This document shows, piece after piece, positions 56,841 to 64,000 of a stretch of DNA of 64,000 bases. Numbering within the stretch: the first letter of the stretch is position 1; each line of letters opens with the position of its first letter. The translations under genes and the position numbers were made by a program. The stretch comes from Acidovorax sp. HDW3 (lineage in GTDB: Bacteria > Pseudomonadota > Gammaproteobacteria > Burkholderiales > Burkholderiaceae_C). The notes under the pieces are model-generated. The model saw only the letters and a list, made by a program, of their open reading frames with translations. It was not told the DNA's origin and did not search any database. The DNA lies in contig NZ_CP049885.1 in the NCBI RefSeq assembly GCF_011303755.1, positions 2,462,001-2,526,000 on the forward strand, given 5' to 3'.

Positions 56841-58636
56841 GCAGAATTTTGCTGCAACGCCCACATGCTGGCGTAGCGCCCGCCAGCGGCCAGCAGGGCG
56901 GCGTGGCTGCCGCGCTCGACGATGCGCCCGGCCTCCAGCACCAGAATCTCGTGCGCATCGACCACCGTGGACAGGCGGTGCGCAATCACCAGCGCCGTCT
57001 TGCCCTGGGCCACGGCGCGCAGCTCGGCCTGGATGGCGCGTTCGTTGGCCGAGTCGAGCGCGCTCGTGGCCTCATCAAAAATCAGCAGCGGCGGGTTCTT
57101 GAGCAGCGTGCGGGCAATCGCCACGCGCTGCTTCTCGCCGCCGCTGAGTTTGAGGCCGCGCTCGCCAACCATGGTGTCGTAGCCCTTGGGCTGGGCGGCG
57201 ATGAAGTCGTGGATGTGCGCCGCGCGCGCCGCCTGCTCCACCTCTGCCTGGCTGGCATCCGGGCGCCCGTAGGCGATGTTGTAGGCCACGGTGTCGTTGA
57301 ACAGCACCGTGTCCTGCGGCACGATGCCGATGGCGCGGCGCAGGCTCTGCTGCGTCACGCTGCGGATGTCCTGCCCGGCGATGGTGATGCGGCCCTGCTG
57401 GATGTCGTAGAAGCGGTACAGCAGGCGGCTCAAAGTGCTCTTGCCCGCGCCCGAGGGGCCGACCACGGCCACCGTCTTGCCCGCCGGGATCTCAAAGCTC
57501 AGGCCCTGCAAAATGGGCCGCGCCGGGTCGTAGGCGAAATGCACGTCCTCAAAGCGCACCGTGGGGGCAGCCAGCCCCGCCAGAGTGCTCGCACCGGGGG
57601 CGTCGGCCACCTCCTGCGCCTTGTCCATGAGGGTGAACATCTTGTCCAGGTCGGTCAGGTTCTGCTTGATCTCGCGGTAGATCACGCCCAGGAAGTTGAG
57701 CGGGATGTAGATCTGCAGCATGAAGGCGTTGACCATGACCAGGTCGCCAATCGTCATGTGGCCGGCGGCCACGCCCTCGGTGGCGCGCCAGAGCATGGCC
57801 ACCAGGCCGATGGCGATGATGAGCTGCTGCCCGCCGTTGAGCAGCGCCAGCGTGCTGCGCGCCTTGAGCTGGGCGCGGCGCAGCTGCTCCAGGCTCTGGT
57901 CGTAGCGGCGCGCCTCGAAGGCTTCGTTGTTGAAGTATTTGACGGTTTCGTAGTTCAGCAGCGAGTCGATGGCCTTGCTGTGCGCGGCCGAGTCGAACTG
58001 GTTGGCCTGGCGCCGGAACTGGATGCGCCACTCCGTCACCCGCACGGTGTAGGCGATGTACAGCCCCAGCGCCGTGAGCGTGATGGCGGCAAACCACCAG
58101 TCAAAGCGGTCGGCCAGGATGAACAGCACCAGCAGCACCTCGACCAGCGTGGCGGCGAGGTTGAAGAGCGCAAACGACACCATGGACTCGATGCCGCGCA
58201 CGCCGCGCTCGATATCGCGCGTCATGCCGCCGGTCTGGCGCTCCAGGTGAAAGCGCAGCGACAGCCGGTGCAGGTGCTCGAAGGTTTGCAGCGCAATGGC
58301 GCGCGCCGCGCCATGCGTGGCCTTGGCAAAGACCAGCTCGCGCAGCTCGTTGAACACGGAGTTCGCCAGGCGCAGCAGGCCATAGGCCAGCAGCAGGCCG
58401 GCGGGTACGACCAGCAACGCCGGCACGCCGCCCGCCGGCGGCGTCATGGCATCGACCAGTTGCTTGAGCAAGAGCGGCACGCCCACGTTGGCCAGCTTGG
58501 CGCCCACCATGAAGGCAATGGCCGCCAGCACGCGGCCCTTGTACTGCCACAGATAGGGCATGAGCCGCGCCAGCGTGGCGCGGTCGGAGCGGGTGCGGGG
58601 GGATTCGGGCAGGGGGGCTTCGCCAACACGGCGCAT
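56837..58636 (-). CDS. ABC exporter, fused membrane and ATPase domains (Atm1/HMT1-like)
   Basis: The 599-residue protein has six membrane segments (about 35-320) and an ATPase domain with Walker A GPSGAGKSTLSRLLYRFY, signature LSGGEKQRVAIARTLL, Walker B LLIFDEATSALDSANE and the switch His in VIAHRLSTV. The motifs NYETVKYFNNE and LNFLGVIYREIKQ in the membrane part are characteristic of the Atm1/ABCB7/HMT1 branch, which exports glutathione-linked or metal-linked compounds. The substrate here is inferred only. The start MRRVGEAPLP was chosen over an ATG 42 bases upstream. Confidence 0.92.
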   Translation of the reverse strand: MRRVGEAPLPESPRTRSDRATLARLMPYLWQYKGRVLAAIAFMVGAKLANVGVPLLLKQLVDAMTPPAGGVPALLVVPAGLLLAYGLLRLANSVFNELRELVFAKATHGAARAIALQTFEHLHRLSLRFHLERQTGGMTRDIERGVRGIESMVSFALFNLAATLVEVLLVLFILADRFDWWFAAITLTALGLYIAYTVRVTEWRIQFRRQANQFDSAAHSKAIDSLLNYETVKYFNNEAFEARRYDQSLEQLRRAQLKARSTLALLNGGQQLIIAIGLVAMLWRATEGVAAGHMTIGDLVMVNAFMLQIYIPLNFLGVIYREIKQNLTDLDKMFTLMDKAQEVADAPGASTLAGLAAPTVRFEDVHFAYDPARPILQGLSFEIPAGKTVAVVGPSGAGKSTLSRLLYRFYDIQQGRITIAGQDIRSVTQQSLRRAIGIVPQDTVLFNDTVAYNIAYGRPDASQAEVEQAARAAHIHDFIAAQPKGYDTMVGERGLKLSGGEKQRVAIARTLLKNPPLLIFDEATSALDSANERAIQAELRAVAQGKTALVIAHRLSTVVDAHEILVLEAGRIVERGSHAALLAAGGRYASMWALQQNSA

Positions 58637-58713
58637 GGCAGGCAATCCAGAACAGAAAGCGGCGATTGTGCCCAGCAACGCCGCCGCCTGCTGCGCGCCG
58701 CCCCCGCGCGCGG

Positions 58714-59196
58714 CTACGAGACGATGTAGGCGGCGGCCCCGGTGGCGAGGATTTCGCCCTCGGCGCTCAAGAACTCCATGCGCGTGCTGGCCACGCGCGA
58801 GCCCAGGCGCAGCACCTGCGCGCGCAGGCCGAAGGCGGCGCCAATCGCCGGGCGCAGGTAGTCCACGCGCAGGTCGATGGTGCCGAGCTTGGCAAAGCGC
58901 AGCAGGCGCTGCAGCGGGGTTTCGTCCATGTGGCGCGCGCCAATGGCGGCCATCACCGCCAGGCCGCCCATGGAGTCGAGCCCGGCGCTGATGACGCCGC
59001 CGTGCATCCGGTTGTAGGCGTAATGCCCCACCAAGTCCGGGCGCATGGCGATGCGCGCCGTCACGCAGTCGCTCTCCAGGCGCTCGATGGTGATGCCCAG
59101 CAGCTTGTTGAAGACGATCTTGTCTTCAAAAATGTCCTTGATGCCGGCGATGAACTCGGGCTCGAACACCACCGCCTGCGGCGCACGCGGGCCCAT
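58714..59196 (-). CDS. Hot-dog fold acyl-CoA thioesterase (PaaI/YbgC-like)
   Basis: The 160-residue protein has the hot-dog motif YNRMHGGVISAGLDSMGGLAVM, with the conserved HGG, and the strands IDLRVDYLRPA and AQVLRLGSRVASTRMEF. It hydrolyses acyl-CoA thioesters; chain preference is unknown. The start MGPRAPQAVVF lies two bases after the enoyl-CoA hydratase stop, which places it in the fatty-acid cluster. Confidence 0.88.
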   Translation of the reverse strand: MGPRAPQAVVFEPEFIAGIKDIFEDKIVFNKLLGITIERLESDCVTARIAMRPDLVGHYAYNRMHGGVISAGLDSMGGLAVMAAIGARHMDETPLQRLLRFAKLGTIDLRVDYLRPAIGAAFGLRAQVLRLGSRVASTRMEFLSAEGEILATGAAAYIVS

Positions 59197-59198
59197 GC

Positions 59199-59984
59199 TC
59201 ACACCTGGCTGAAGTCGGGGTGGCGCTTTTGCATGAAGGCGGAAAACGCCTCCCGCGCCGCCGGGCCGCGCAGCAGGCGGCCAAAGCTGGCGCCCTCCTC
59301 GGCCATGCACTCCAGCACGGCACCGGCCTGGCCTTTTTTCATCAGGCGCTTGGTCTCAACCAGCGACGACAGCGGCTTGGCGGCGAGCTTCTTCGCCTGC
59401 GCCTGCGCCACGGCGTTGCACTCGGTCGGCGGCACAACGCGGTTGACCAGGCCCACTTCCAGCGCCGCCTCGGCCAAGAAGGGCTCGCCCAGCAAGAGCG
59501 CCTCGGCCGCGCGGTGGTAGCCCAGCATCTGCGGCAAGAGCAGGCTCGACGCCGCCTCGGGGCACAGCCCGAGGTTGACGAAGGGCATGGAGAACGCCGC
59601 GTTGTCGCCGGCGTACACCAGGTCGCAATGCAGCAGCAAGGTGGTGCCAATGCCCACGGCCGGGCCGCAGACGGCAGCCACCAGCGGCTTGGAAAAACCG
59701 GCGAGCGCGCGCAGGAACTGGAACACCGGCGCATCCTCGCTCGCCGGCGGATTGTTCAGAAAATCGCCAATGTCGTTACCGGCGCTGAAAATCGTCACAT
59801 CGCCCTGGAACACGACCACGCGCGTGGCCGCGTCGTCCTGCGCCGCCAGCAGGGCCTGGGCCAGGGCGGTGTACATCGCCTGGGTGAGCGAGTTTTTCTT
59901 CTCGACGCGGTTGAAGGTGATGGTGGTGACACCGGCTTCGGTGTGCACCAGGATGTCTTGGGGGGCGGTCGCAGCAATGCTCAT
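59199..59984 (-). CDS. Enoyl-CoA hydratase/isomerase family protein
   Basis: The 261-residue crotonase-fold protein has ITFNRVEKKNSLTQAMYTAL, the oxyanion-hole segments SAGNDIGDFL and AAVCGPAVGIGTTLLLHCDL, and LLLPQMLGYHRAAEALLLGE. The usual catalytic Glu pair of hydratases is not obvious, so isomerase or another crotonase activity is possible. The start MSIAATAPQD was chosen. It follows the thioesterase gene by about 30 bases in the operon. Confidence 0.9.
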   Translation of the reverse strand: MSIAATAPQDILVHTEAGVTTITFNRVEKKNSLTQAMYTALAQALLAAQDDAATRVVVFQGDVTIFSAGNDIGDFLNNPPASEDAPVFQFLRALAGFSKPLVAAVCGPAVGIGTTLLLHCDLVYAGDNAAFSMPFVNLGLCPEAASSLLLPQMLGYHRAAEALLLGEPFLAEAALEVGLVNRVVPPTECNAVAQAQAKKLAAKPLSSLVETKRLMKKGQAGAVLECMAEEGASFGRLLRGPAAREAFSAFMQKRHPDFSQV

Positions 59985-60013
59985 GGCGTTGTCTCTTGGT
60001 TGAATCTCGGGGG

Positions 60014-60835
60014 TCATTCTTTAAAGTACACGACCTGGTGGCTGGTGGCCAGCAGGTCGCCCGCTTCGCTCCACAGCTGGGCGTTGTGGTCGAAGAAGCC
60101 GTTGCGGTAGCCCTGGCCGCGCGCCTGCGCCAGCACATGGCCTTTGCCCGTGGCCGCCAGCAGGGCGCTGTCGGCATGAAAGTACACCGTCAGCGCCACC
60201 GTGCCCGCCGGCACCAGGCGCGCACGGCGCAGCCAGACGCGCGGGAAGAACACGTCAGCCATGGCCGCCAGGGCCGGAAAATCCAGCGCCCGCGCCGGCG
60301 CATCGCGCAGCCACAGCTGGGTCAGGCTGCCGTGGTCGGCGCCGTCCCATTTCTGGGGCATGGTGCCTTCAATCACGCGCATTTCGTAGCGCGAGAGCCA
60401 GGGCGGCTTGAAATCACCCGCCACCTGCGCCTGGGCGTAGGCGCTGGGCGGCGCCACCCGGGGCATGGGCTGGTCGCTGGCGCTCCAGGTCTTGCGCCGC
60501 TGCGCCGTCACCGCCATGGCCGTGGTCACCAGCTGGGGCTGGCCGTCGGCGCCGGGCTGCAGCAGGGCCAGAATCCAGTGCTGGGTCGAGCGGTTGGTGC
60601 GCGCTGGCGTGGCCTGGATGGTGAAGGGGCCGTCTTGCTGCGCGGCGGCAAAGTGCACCGTCAGCGACACCGGCTCGCCCTGGCAATCGGGGTGCTGCAG
60701 CACCGCCTGCAACAGCTGCGCCGCCGTGCAGCCGCCAAAGGGGCCCACCATGTTCCAGTACGCCGGGCTGGTCTGGCCGCTGAACTGGCCGGGGGCGGCA
60801 GAGGTCAGTGCAATGGCAGTATCCAAGGGATGCAT
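60014..60835 (-). CDS. TesB-like acyl-CoA thioesterase (double hot-dog)
   Basis: The 273-residue protein has two hot-dog halves. The first has TSPAYWNMVGPFGGCTAAQLL and SLTVHFAAAQ. The second has ADHGSLTQLWLRDAPARALDFPALAAMAD, with the Asp/Thr/Gln-type active site region, and ARGQGYRNGFFDHNAQLWSE. It removes CoA from acyl chains. It stands between thiolase and the enoyl-CoA hydratase gene, with a terminator upstream. Confidence 0.87.
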   Translation of the reverse strand: MHPLDTAIALTSAAPGQFSGQTSPAYWNMVGPFGGCTAAQLLQAVLQHPDCQGEPVSLTVHFAAAQQDGPFTIQATPARTNRSTQHWILALLQPGADGQPQLVTTAMAVTAQRRKTWSASDQPMPRVAPPSAYAQAQVAGDFKPPWLSRYEMRVIEGTMPQKWDGADHGSLTQLWLRDAPARALDFPALAAMADVFFPRVWLRRARLVPAGTVALTVYFHADSALLAATGKGHVLAQARGQGYRNGFFDHNAQLWSEAGDLLATSHQVVYFKE

Positions 60836-60851
60836 CGGTGGTGCGCTCCAG

Positions 60852-60900
60852 AAAAAAAGGCGGGCACATACCCCCCGCACAGGAAGGTATGCGTCCCGCC
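60852..60900 (-). terminator. Intrinsic terminator after the thiolase gene
   Basis: On the minus strand GGCGGGACGCATACC pairs imperfectly with GGTATGTGCCCGCC and is followed by TTTTTTT. It lies nine bases after the thiolase stop, so the downstream thioesterase genes may be expressed at a lower level. Confidence 0.75.
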
Positions 60901-60908
60901 CAGGGGGT

Positions 60909-62102
60909 TTACAGCGCCTCGAAGATACCCGCCGCGCCCTGGCCCGTGCCGATGCACATCGTCACCATGCCGTACTTGAGCTTGTGGCGGCGCAGCGCGT
61001 GGATGGTGGTGGCGGCGCGAATCGCACCGGTAGCGCCCAGCGGGTGGCCCAGGGCGATGGCACCGCCCATGGGGTTGACGGTGGCCGGGTTCAGGCCCAG
61101 GGTGTTGACCACGGCCAGCGACTGCGCGGCAAAGGCTTCGTTCAACTCGTACCAGCCGATGTCCTGGTGCTGCAGGCCGGCGTAGCGCAGGGCGGCAGGA
61201 ATGGCCTCGATGGGGCCGATGCCCATGATTTCCGGCGGCACGCCGCGTGCGGCGTAGCTGACGAAACGCGCCAGCGGCGTGAGGCCAAACTGCTTGACGG
61301 CCTTCTCGCTGGCCAGGATGAGCGCGCCCGCGCCGTCGCTGGTCTGCGAGCTGTTGCCGGCCGTGACCGAGCCGCGTGCGGCGAACACCGGGCGCAGCTT
61401 GCCCAGGCCTTCGATCGAGGTGTCGGGGCGCGGGCCTTCGTCGAGGCTGACGGTGCGGCGCTTTTCGATCACTTCGCCAGTCGCCAGGTTGGGGCTGCGC
61501 TCGACGATCTCGAACGGCGTGATTTCGTCGCTGAACTCACCGGCTTGCTGCGCCTTGATGGCGCGCAGGTGCGATTCGAGCGCGAAAGCGTCTTGCTGTT
61601 CGCGGCTGATCTTCCACTGCTGGGCAACTTTTTCTGCCGTCAGGCCCATGCCGTAGGCGATGCCCACGTTCTCGTCCTTGGCAAACACCTCGGGGTTGAA
61701 CGAGGGCTTGCCGCCACCCATGGGCACCATGCTCATGGACTCGGCGCCGCCGGCGATCAGCACGTCGGCCTCACCCACGCGGATGCGGTCAGCGGCCATC
61801 TGGATGGCAGTGATGCCCGAGGCGCAGAAACGGTTGACGGTGACGCCGCCCACCGGGTGGTCAAACGCCAGGCCCATGACGATGCGCGCCATGTTCATGC
61901 CCTGCTCGCCTTCGGGGAAGGAGCAGCCGATGATGCTGTCCTCGATCGCCTTGGGGTCGAGCGTGGGCACCTGCGCCATCGCGCCGCGCACGGCGGCCAG
62001 CAGCAGGTCGTCCGGGCGGGTGTTCTTGAAGTAACCACGACCCGAGCGCCCGATGGGCGTGCGCGTGGCGGCGACGATGTAGGCTTCTTGTACTTGCTTC
62101 AT
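60909..62102 (-). CDS. Acetyl-CoA C-acyltransferase (thiolase)
   Basis: The 397-residue protein cleaves 3-ketoacyl-CoA in the last step of beta-oxidation. It has the nucleophile Cys in VNRFCASGITAIQMA (about residue 92), NEAFAAQSLAV, GGAIALGHPLGATGA with the catalytic His, and CIGTGQGAAGIFE with the second Cys. It lies 20 bases after the multifunctional dehydrogenase gene, the usual pairing of the two subunits of the fatty-acid oxidation complex. Confidence 0.95.
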   Translation of the reverse strand: MKQVQEAYIVAATRTPIGRSGRGYFKNTRPDDLLLAAVRGAMAQVPTLDPKAIEDSIIGCSFPEGEQGMNMARIVMGLAFDHPVGGVTVNRFCASGITAIQMAADRIRVGEADVLIAGGAESMSMVPMGGGKPSFNPEVFAKDENVGIAYGMGLTAEKVAQQWKISREQQDAFALESHLRAIKAQQAGEFSDEITPFEIVERSPNLATGEVIEKRRTVSLDEGPRPDTSIEGLGKLRPVFAARGSVTAGNSSQTSDGAGALILASEKAVKQFGLTPLARFVSYAARGVPPEIMGIGPIEAIPAALRYAGLQHQDIGWYELNEAFAAQSLAVVNTLGLNPATVNPMGGAIALGHPLGATGAIRAATTIHALRRHKLKYGMVTMCIGTGQGAAGIFEAL

Positions 62103-62122
62103 GTTGTATCTCTCCTTGGCGC

Positions 62123-64000
62123 TCAGTTACGCACGGGCTTGCCGGTGTTGAGCATCCCCAAGATGCGCTCGTGCGTCTTGGGCTGGCCGATCAGGTGGCA
62201 GAACACCTTGCGCTCCAGGGTCAGCAGGTATTCCTCGCTCACCAGCGAGCCGCCGTCCACTTCGCCGCCGCAGACAACTTCAGCGATCATGGCGGCGATC
62301 TTGAAGTCGTAGGCGCTGATGAAGCCGCCGTCGCGCATGTTCACCAATTGCGCCTTGATGGTTGCCAGGCCGCTGCGACCCGCCACCGGGAACAGGCGCT
62401 TGGTGGGCGCACGCCAGCCGCTGGCAGCCATGGCGCGGGCTTCGTTGATGGCGACGAACAGCACTTCGTCCTTGTGCGGCACGATGATGTCGGAATCGAG
62501 CAGGTAGCCGAGCTTGCGCGACTCGATCGCGCTGGTGCCCACCTTGGCCATGGCGGCTGCGGTGAAGCCTTCGGTGAGGAAGGGCAGCAGGTCCTTGCTG
62601 GTGCTTTGCAGCATCCGCTCGGCAGCGCGGCGCGCAACGTAGGTCAGGCCGCCAGCGCCGGGCACCAGGCCCACGCCCACTTCGACCAGGCCGATGTAGC
62701 TTTCCATGTGCGCCACGCGGCGCGCCGAGTACACGGCCAGCTCGCAGCCGCCGCCCAGCGCCATGCCGTGGATGGCCGAGACCACCGGCACTTGCGCATA
62801 GCGCAGGCGCATCATCAGGTTCTGCAGCTCGCCTTCGATGCTGTCGATGGCGTCCGCGCCACCCACCACGAAGGCGGGCATGGTCGCTTCCAGGTCGGCA
62901 CCGACCGAGAACGGCGCGTCGCCCGACCAGATCACCATGCCCTGGAAGTCCTTCTCGGCCAGCTCGACGGCTTCCATCAGGCCTTCCATCACCTCGGGGC
63001 TGATGGCGTGCATCTTGTTCTTGATGCTGGCGATCAGCACCTGGTTGTCCACCGTCCAGGCACGCAGGGCGCGGGTTTCAAACAGCGTGGTGCCGGCCAC
63101 CTTCCAGTCGGGCAGGCTGGCTTCGCCGAGCAGCTTTTCCGGGAAAATCTGGCGCTCGTACACCGGCAGCACACGCCGGGGCAGGAACTTGCCTTGCGCC
63201 GGGCTCCACGAGCCTTCGGCCGTGTGCACGCCACCGGCCTGGGCCACCGGGCCTTCAAACACCCATTGGGGCAGCGGTGCGCTGCACAGGGCTTTGCCGG
63301 CGTCGATGTCTTCTTGCACCATCTTCGCCACTTCGAGCCAACCGGCTTCTTGCCACAGCTCGAACGGGCCTTGCTTCATGCCAAAGCCCCAGCGCATGGC
63401 CTGGTCCACGTCGCGCGCGCAGTCGGCGATGGATTCGAGGTGCAATGCGGCGTAGTGGAAGCCGTTGCGCAAAATGGCCCACAGGAACTGGCCAGGCGCG
63501 CCTTCGGCGTTGCGCAGCAGGCGCAGGCGCTCGGCGGCGGGCTTTTTCAGCATCCGGCCATACACGTCGTCGGCCTTCTGGCCGGCGGGCACGTACTCCT
63601 CGCTGTCGAGCTCGAAGCGCAGGATGTCGCGGCCCACTTTCTTGAAGAAACCGGCCTTGGTTTTTTGGCCCAGGTTGCCCATTTCGATCAGCTTGGCCAG
63701 CACGGCGGGCGTGCTGAAGCTGCCGTAGAAGGGGTCGGTCTCCAGGCTCAGGTTGTCTTGCAGCGTCTTGATGACGTGGGCCATGGTGTCCAGGCCCACG
63801 ACGTCGGCGGTGCGGAAGGTGCCGGAGCTGGCGCGGCCCAATTTTTTGCCGGTCAGGTCATCGACCACGTCGTAGGACAGGCCGAAGTTCTCCACTTCCT
63901 TCATCGTCGAGAGCATCCCGGCGATGCCGATGCGGTTGGCAATGAAGTTGGGCGTGTCCTTGGCGCGCACCACGCCCTTGCCCAGGCCGCTGGTGACGAA
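62123..64000 (-). CDS. 3-hydroxyacyl-CoA dehydrogenase/enoyl-CoA hydratase, C-terminal part (start outside the window)
   Basis: The frame is open to the end of the window, so the N-terminus is missing; about 625 residues are present. The piece starts inside the NAD-binding dehydrogenase part (FVTSGLGKG, then RAKDTPNFIANRIG). The dehydrogenase C-terminal domains follow (GLDTMAHVIKTLQ, RILRFE-type region), and a crotonase domain is at the C-terminal end (SVGADLEATMP, SAIHGMALGGGCELAVYS, VGLVPGAGGLTYV). The order dehydrogenase then hydratase matches FadN-type proteins rather than E. coli FadB. It works with the thiolase downstream. Confidence 0.94.
   Translation of the reverse strand, partial: FVTSGLGKGVVRAKDTPNFIANRIGIAGMLSTMKEVENFGLSYDVVDDLTGKKLGRASSGTFRTADVVGLDTMAHVIKTLQDNLSLETDPFYGSFSTPAVLAKLIEMGNLGQKTKAGFFKKVGRDILRFELDSEEYVPAGQKADDVYGRMLKKPAAERLRLLRNAEGAPGQFLWAILRNGFHYAALHLESIADCARDVDQAMRWGFGMKQGPFELWQEAGWLEVAKMVQEDIDAGKALCSAPLPQWVFEGPVAQAGGVHTAEGSWSPAQGKFLPRRVLPVYERQIFPEKLLGEASLPDWKVAGTTLFETRALRAWTVDNQVLIASIKNKMHAISPEVMEGLMEAVELAEKDFQGMVIWSGDAPFSVGADLEATMPAFVVGGADAIDSIEGELQNLMMRLRYAQVPVVSAIHGMALGGGCELAVYSARRVAHMESYIGLVEVGVGLVPGAGGLTYVARRAAERMLQSTSKDLLPFLTEGFTAAAMAKVGTSAIESRKLGYLLDSDIIVPHKDEVLFVAINEARAMAASGWRAPTKRLFPVAGRSGLATIKAQLVNMRDGGFISAYDFKIAAMIAEVVCGGEVDGGSLVSEEYLLTLERKVFCHLIGQPKTHERILGMLNTGKPVRN

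Overview
The window comes from the chromosome of a GC-rich betaproteobacterium. A Burkholderiales bacterium of the Comamonadaceae type (Acidovorax-like) is the best guess. The guess rests on the gene order of the division/cell-wall (dcw) cluster with lpxC at its end, a meso-diaminopimelate type MurE with dapF nearby, a DksA that keeps only one of the four zinc cysteines, and the general protein character. No database search was possible, so the genus is an inference.

Layout. 1-0.9 kb: the 3' end of a chemotaxis receptor. 0.9-3.1 kb: thiC behind a TPP riboswitch. 3.4-4.4 kb: a small unknown protein, infA, an RRM RNA-binding protein and a palindromic repeat. 4.4-23.1 kb: the complete dcw cluster, all on the minus strand (mraZ-rsmH-ftsL-ftsI-murE-murF-mraY-murD-ftsW-murG-murC-ddl-ftsQ-ftsA-ftsZ-lpxC), mostly with overlapping stop and start codons and with an MraZ-type operator at its head. 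23.2-29.1 kb: hslVU, a protein with two STAS-like segments, dksA, a COG0523 GTPase and a 76-residue unknown. 29.1-33.5 kb: an atypical sensor-kinase-like protein, then xerC, a DUF484 gene and dapF. 33.6-36.7 kb: a coupled trio of DoxX, a Nudix-metallo-beta-lactamase fusion and a pseudouridine-synthase-like protein without its catalytic Asp, followed by an orphan VapB-like antitoxin. 36.7-39.7 kb: a PAS-GGDEF-EAL protein and the RNase P RNA gene. 39.7-45.5 kb: DUF2130, a methyltransferase, cysK, an FAD oxidoreductase and htpX. 45.6-48.3 kb: a truncated DUF3025 remnant, an NYN nuclease-like gene of visibly lower GC, and pyrC. 48.4-53.7 kb: a glutamate/aspartate ABC transporter (two binding proteins, two permeases, an ATPase) with a LysR regulator. 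54-56.8 kb: a diguanylate cyclase with two sensor regions. 56.8-64 kb: an ABC exporter and a fatty-acid beta-oxidation cluster that runs off the window.

The strongest unexplained signal is a dispersed element of about 55 bp. Its core is GATAGCTGCTAGCGCTT, usually followed by a short loop, AAGCGCTAGAGGC and a T-run. At least six good copies lie between genes, where some could act as terminators. More diverged relatives lie inside coding sequences (murC, murD, murE, dapF, ddl, the Nudix-MBL gene and the DUF3025 remnant). Two unrelated proteins, MurC and the Nudix-MBL protein, carry the same octapeptide LQNNELLT at such a site.

A second notable locus is pyrC-NYN-DUF3025. There the NYN gene is fused translationally to the pyrC stop codon and appears to have replaced the front half of the DUF3025 gene. 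No CRISPR array, complete insertion sequence, prophage or tRNA gene was seen.
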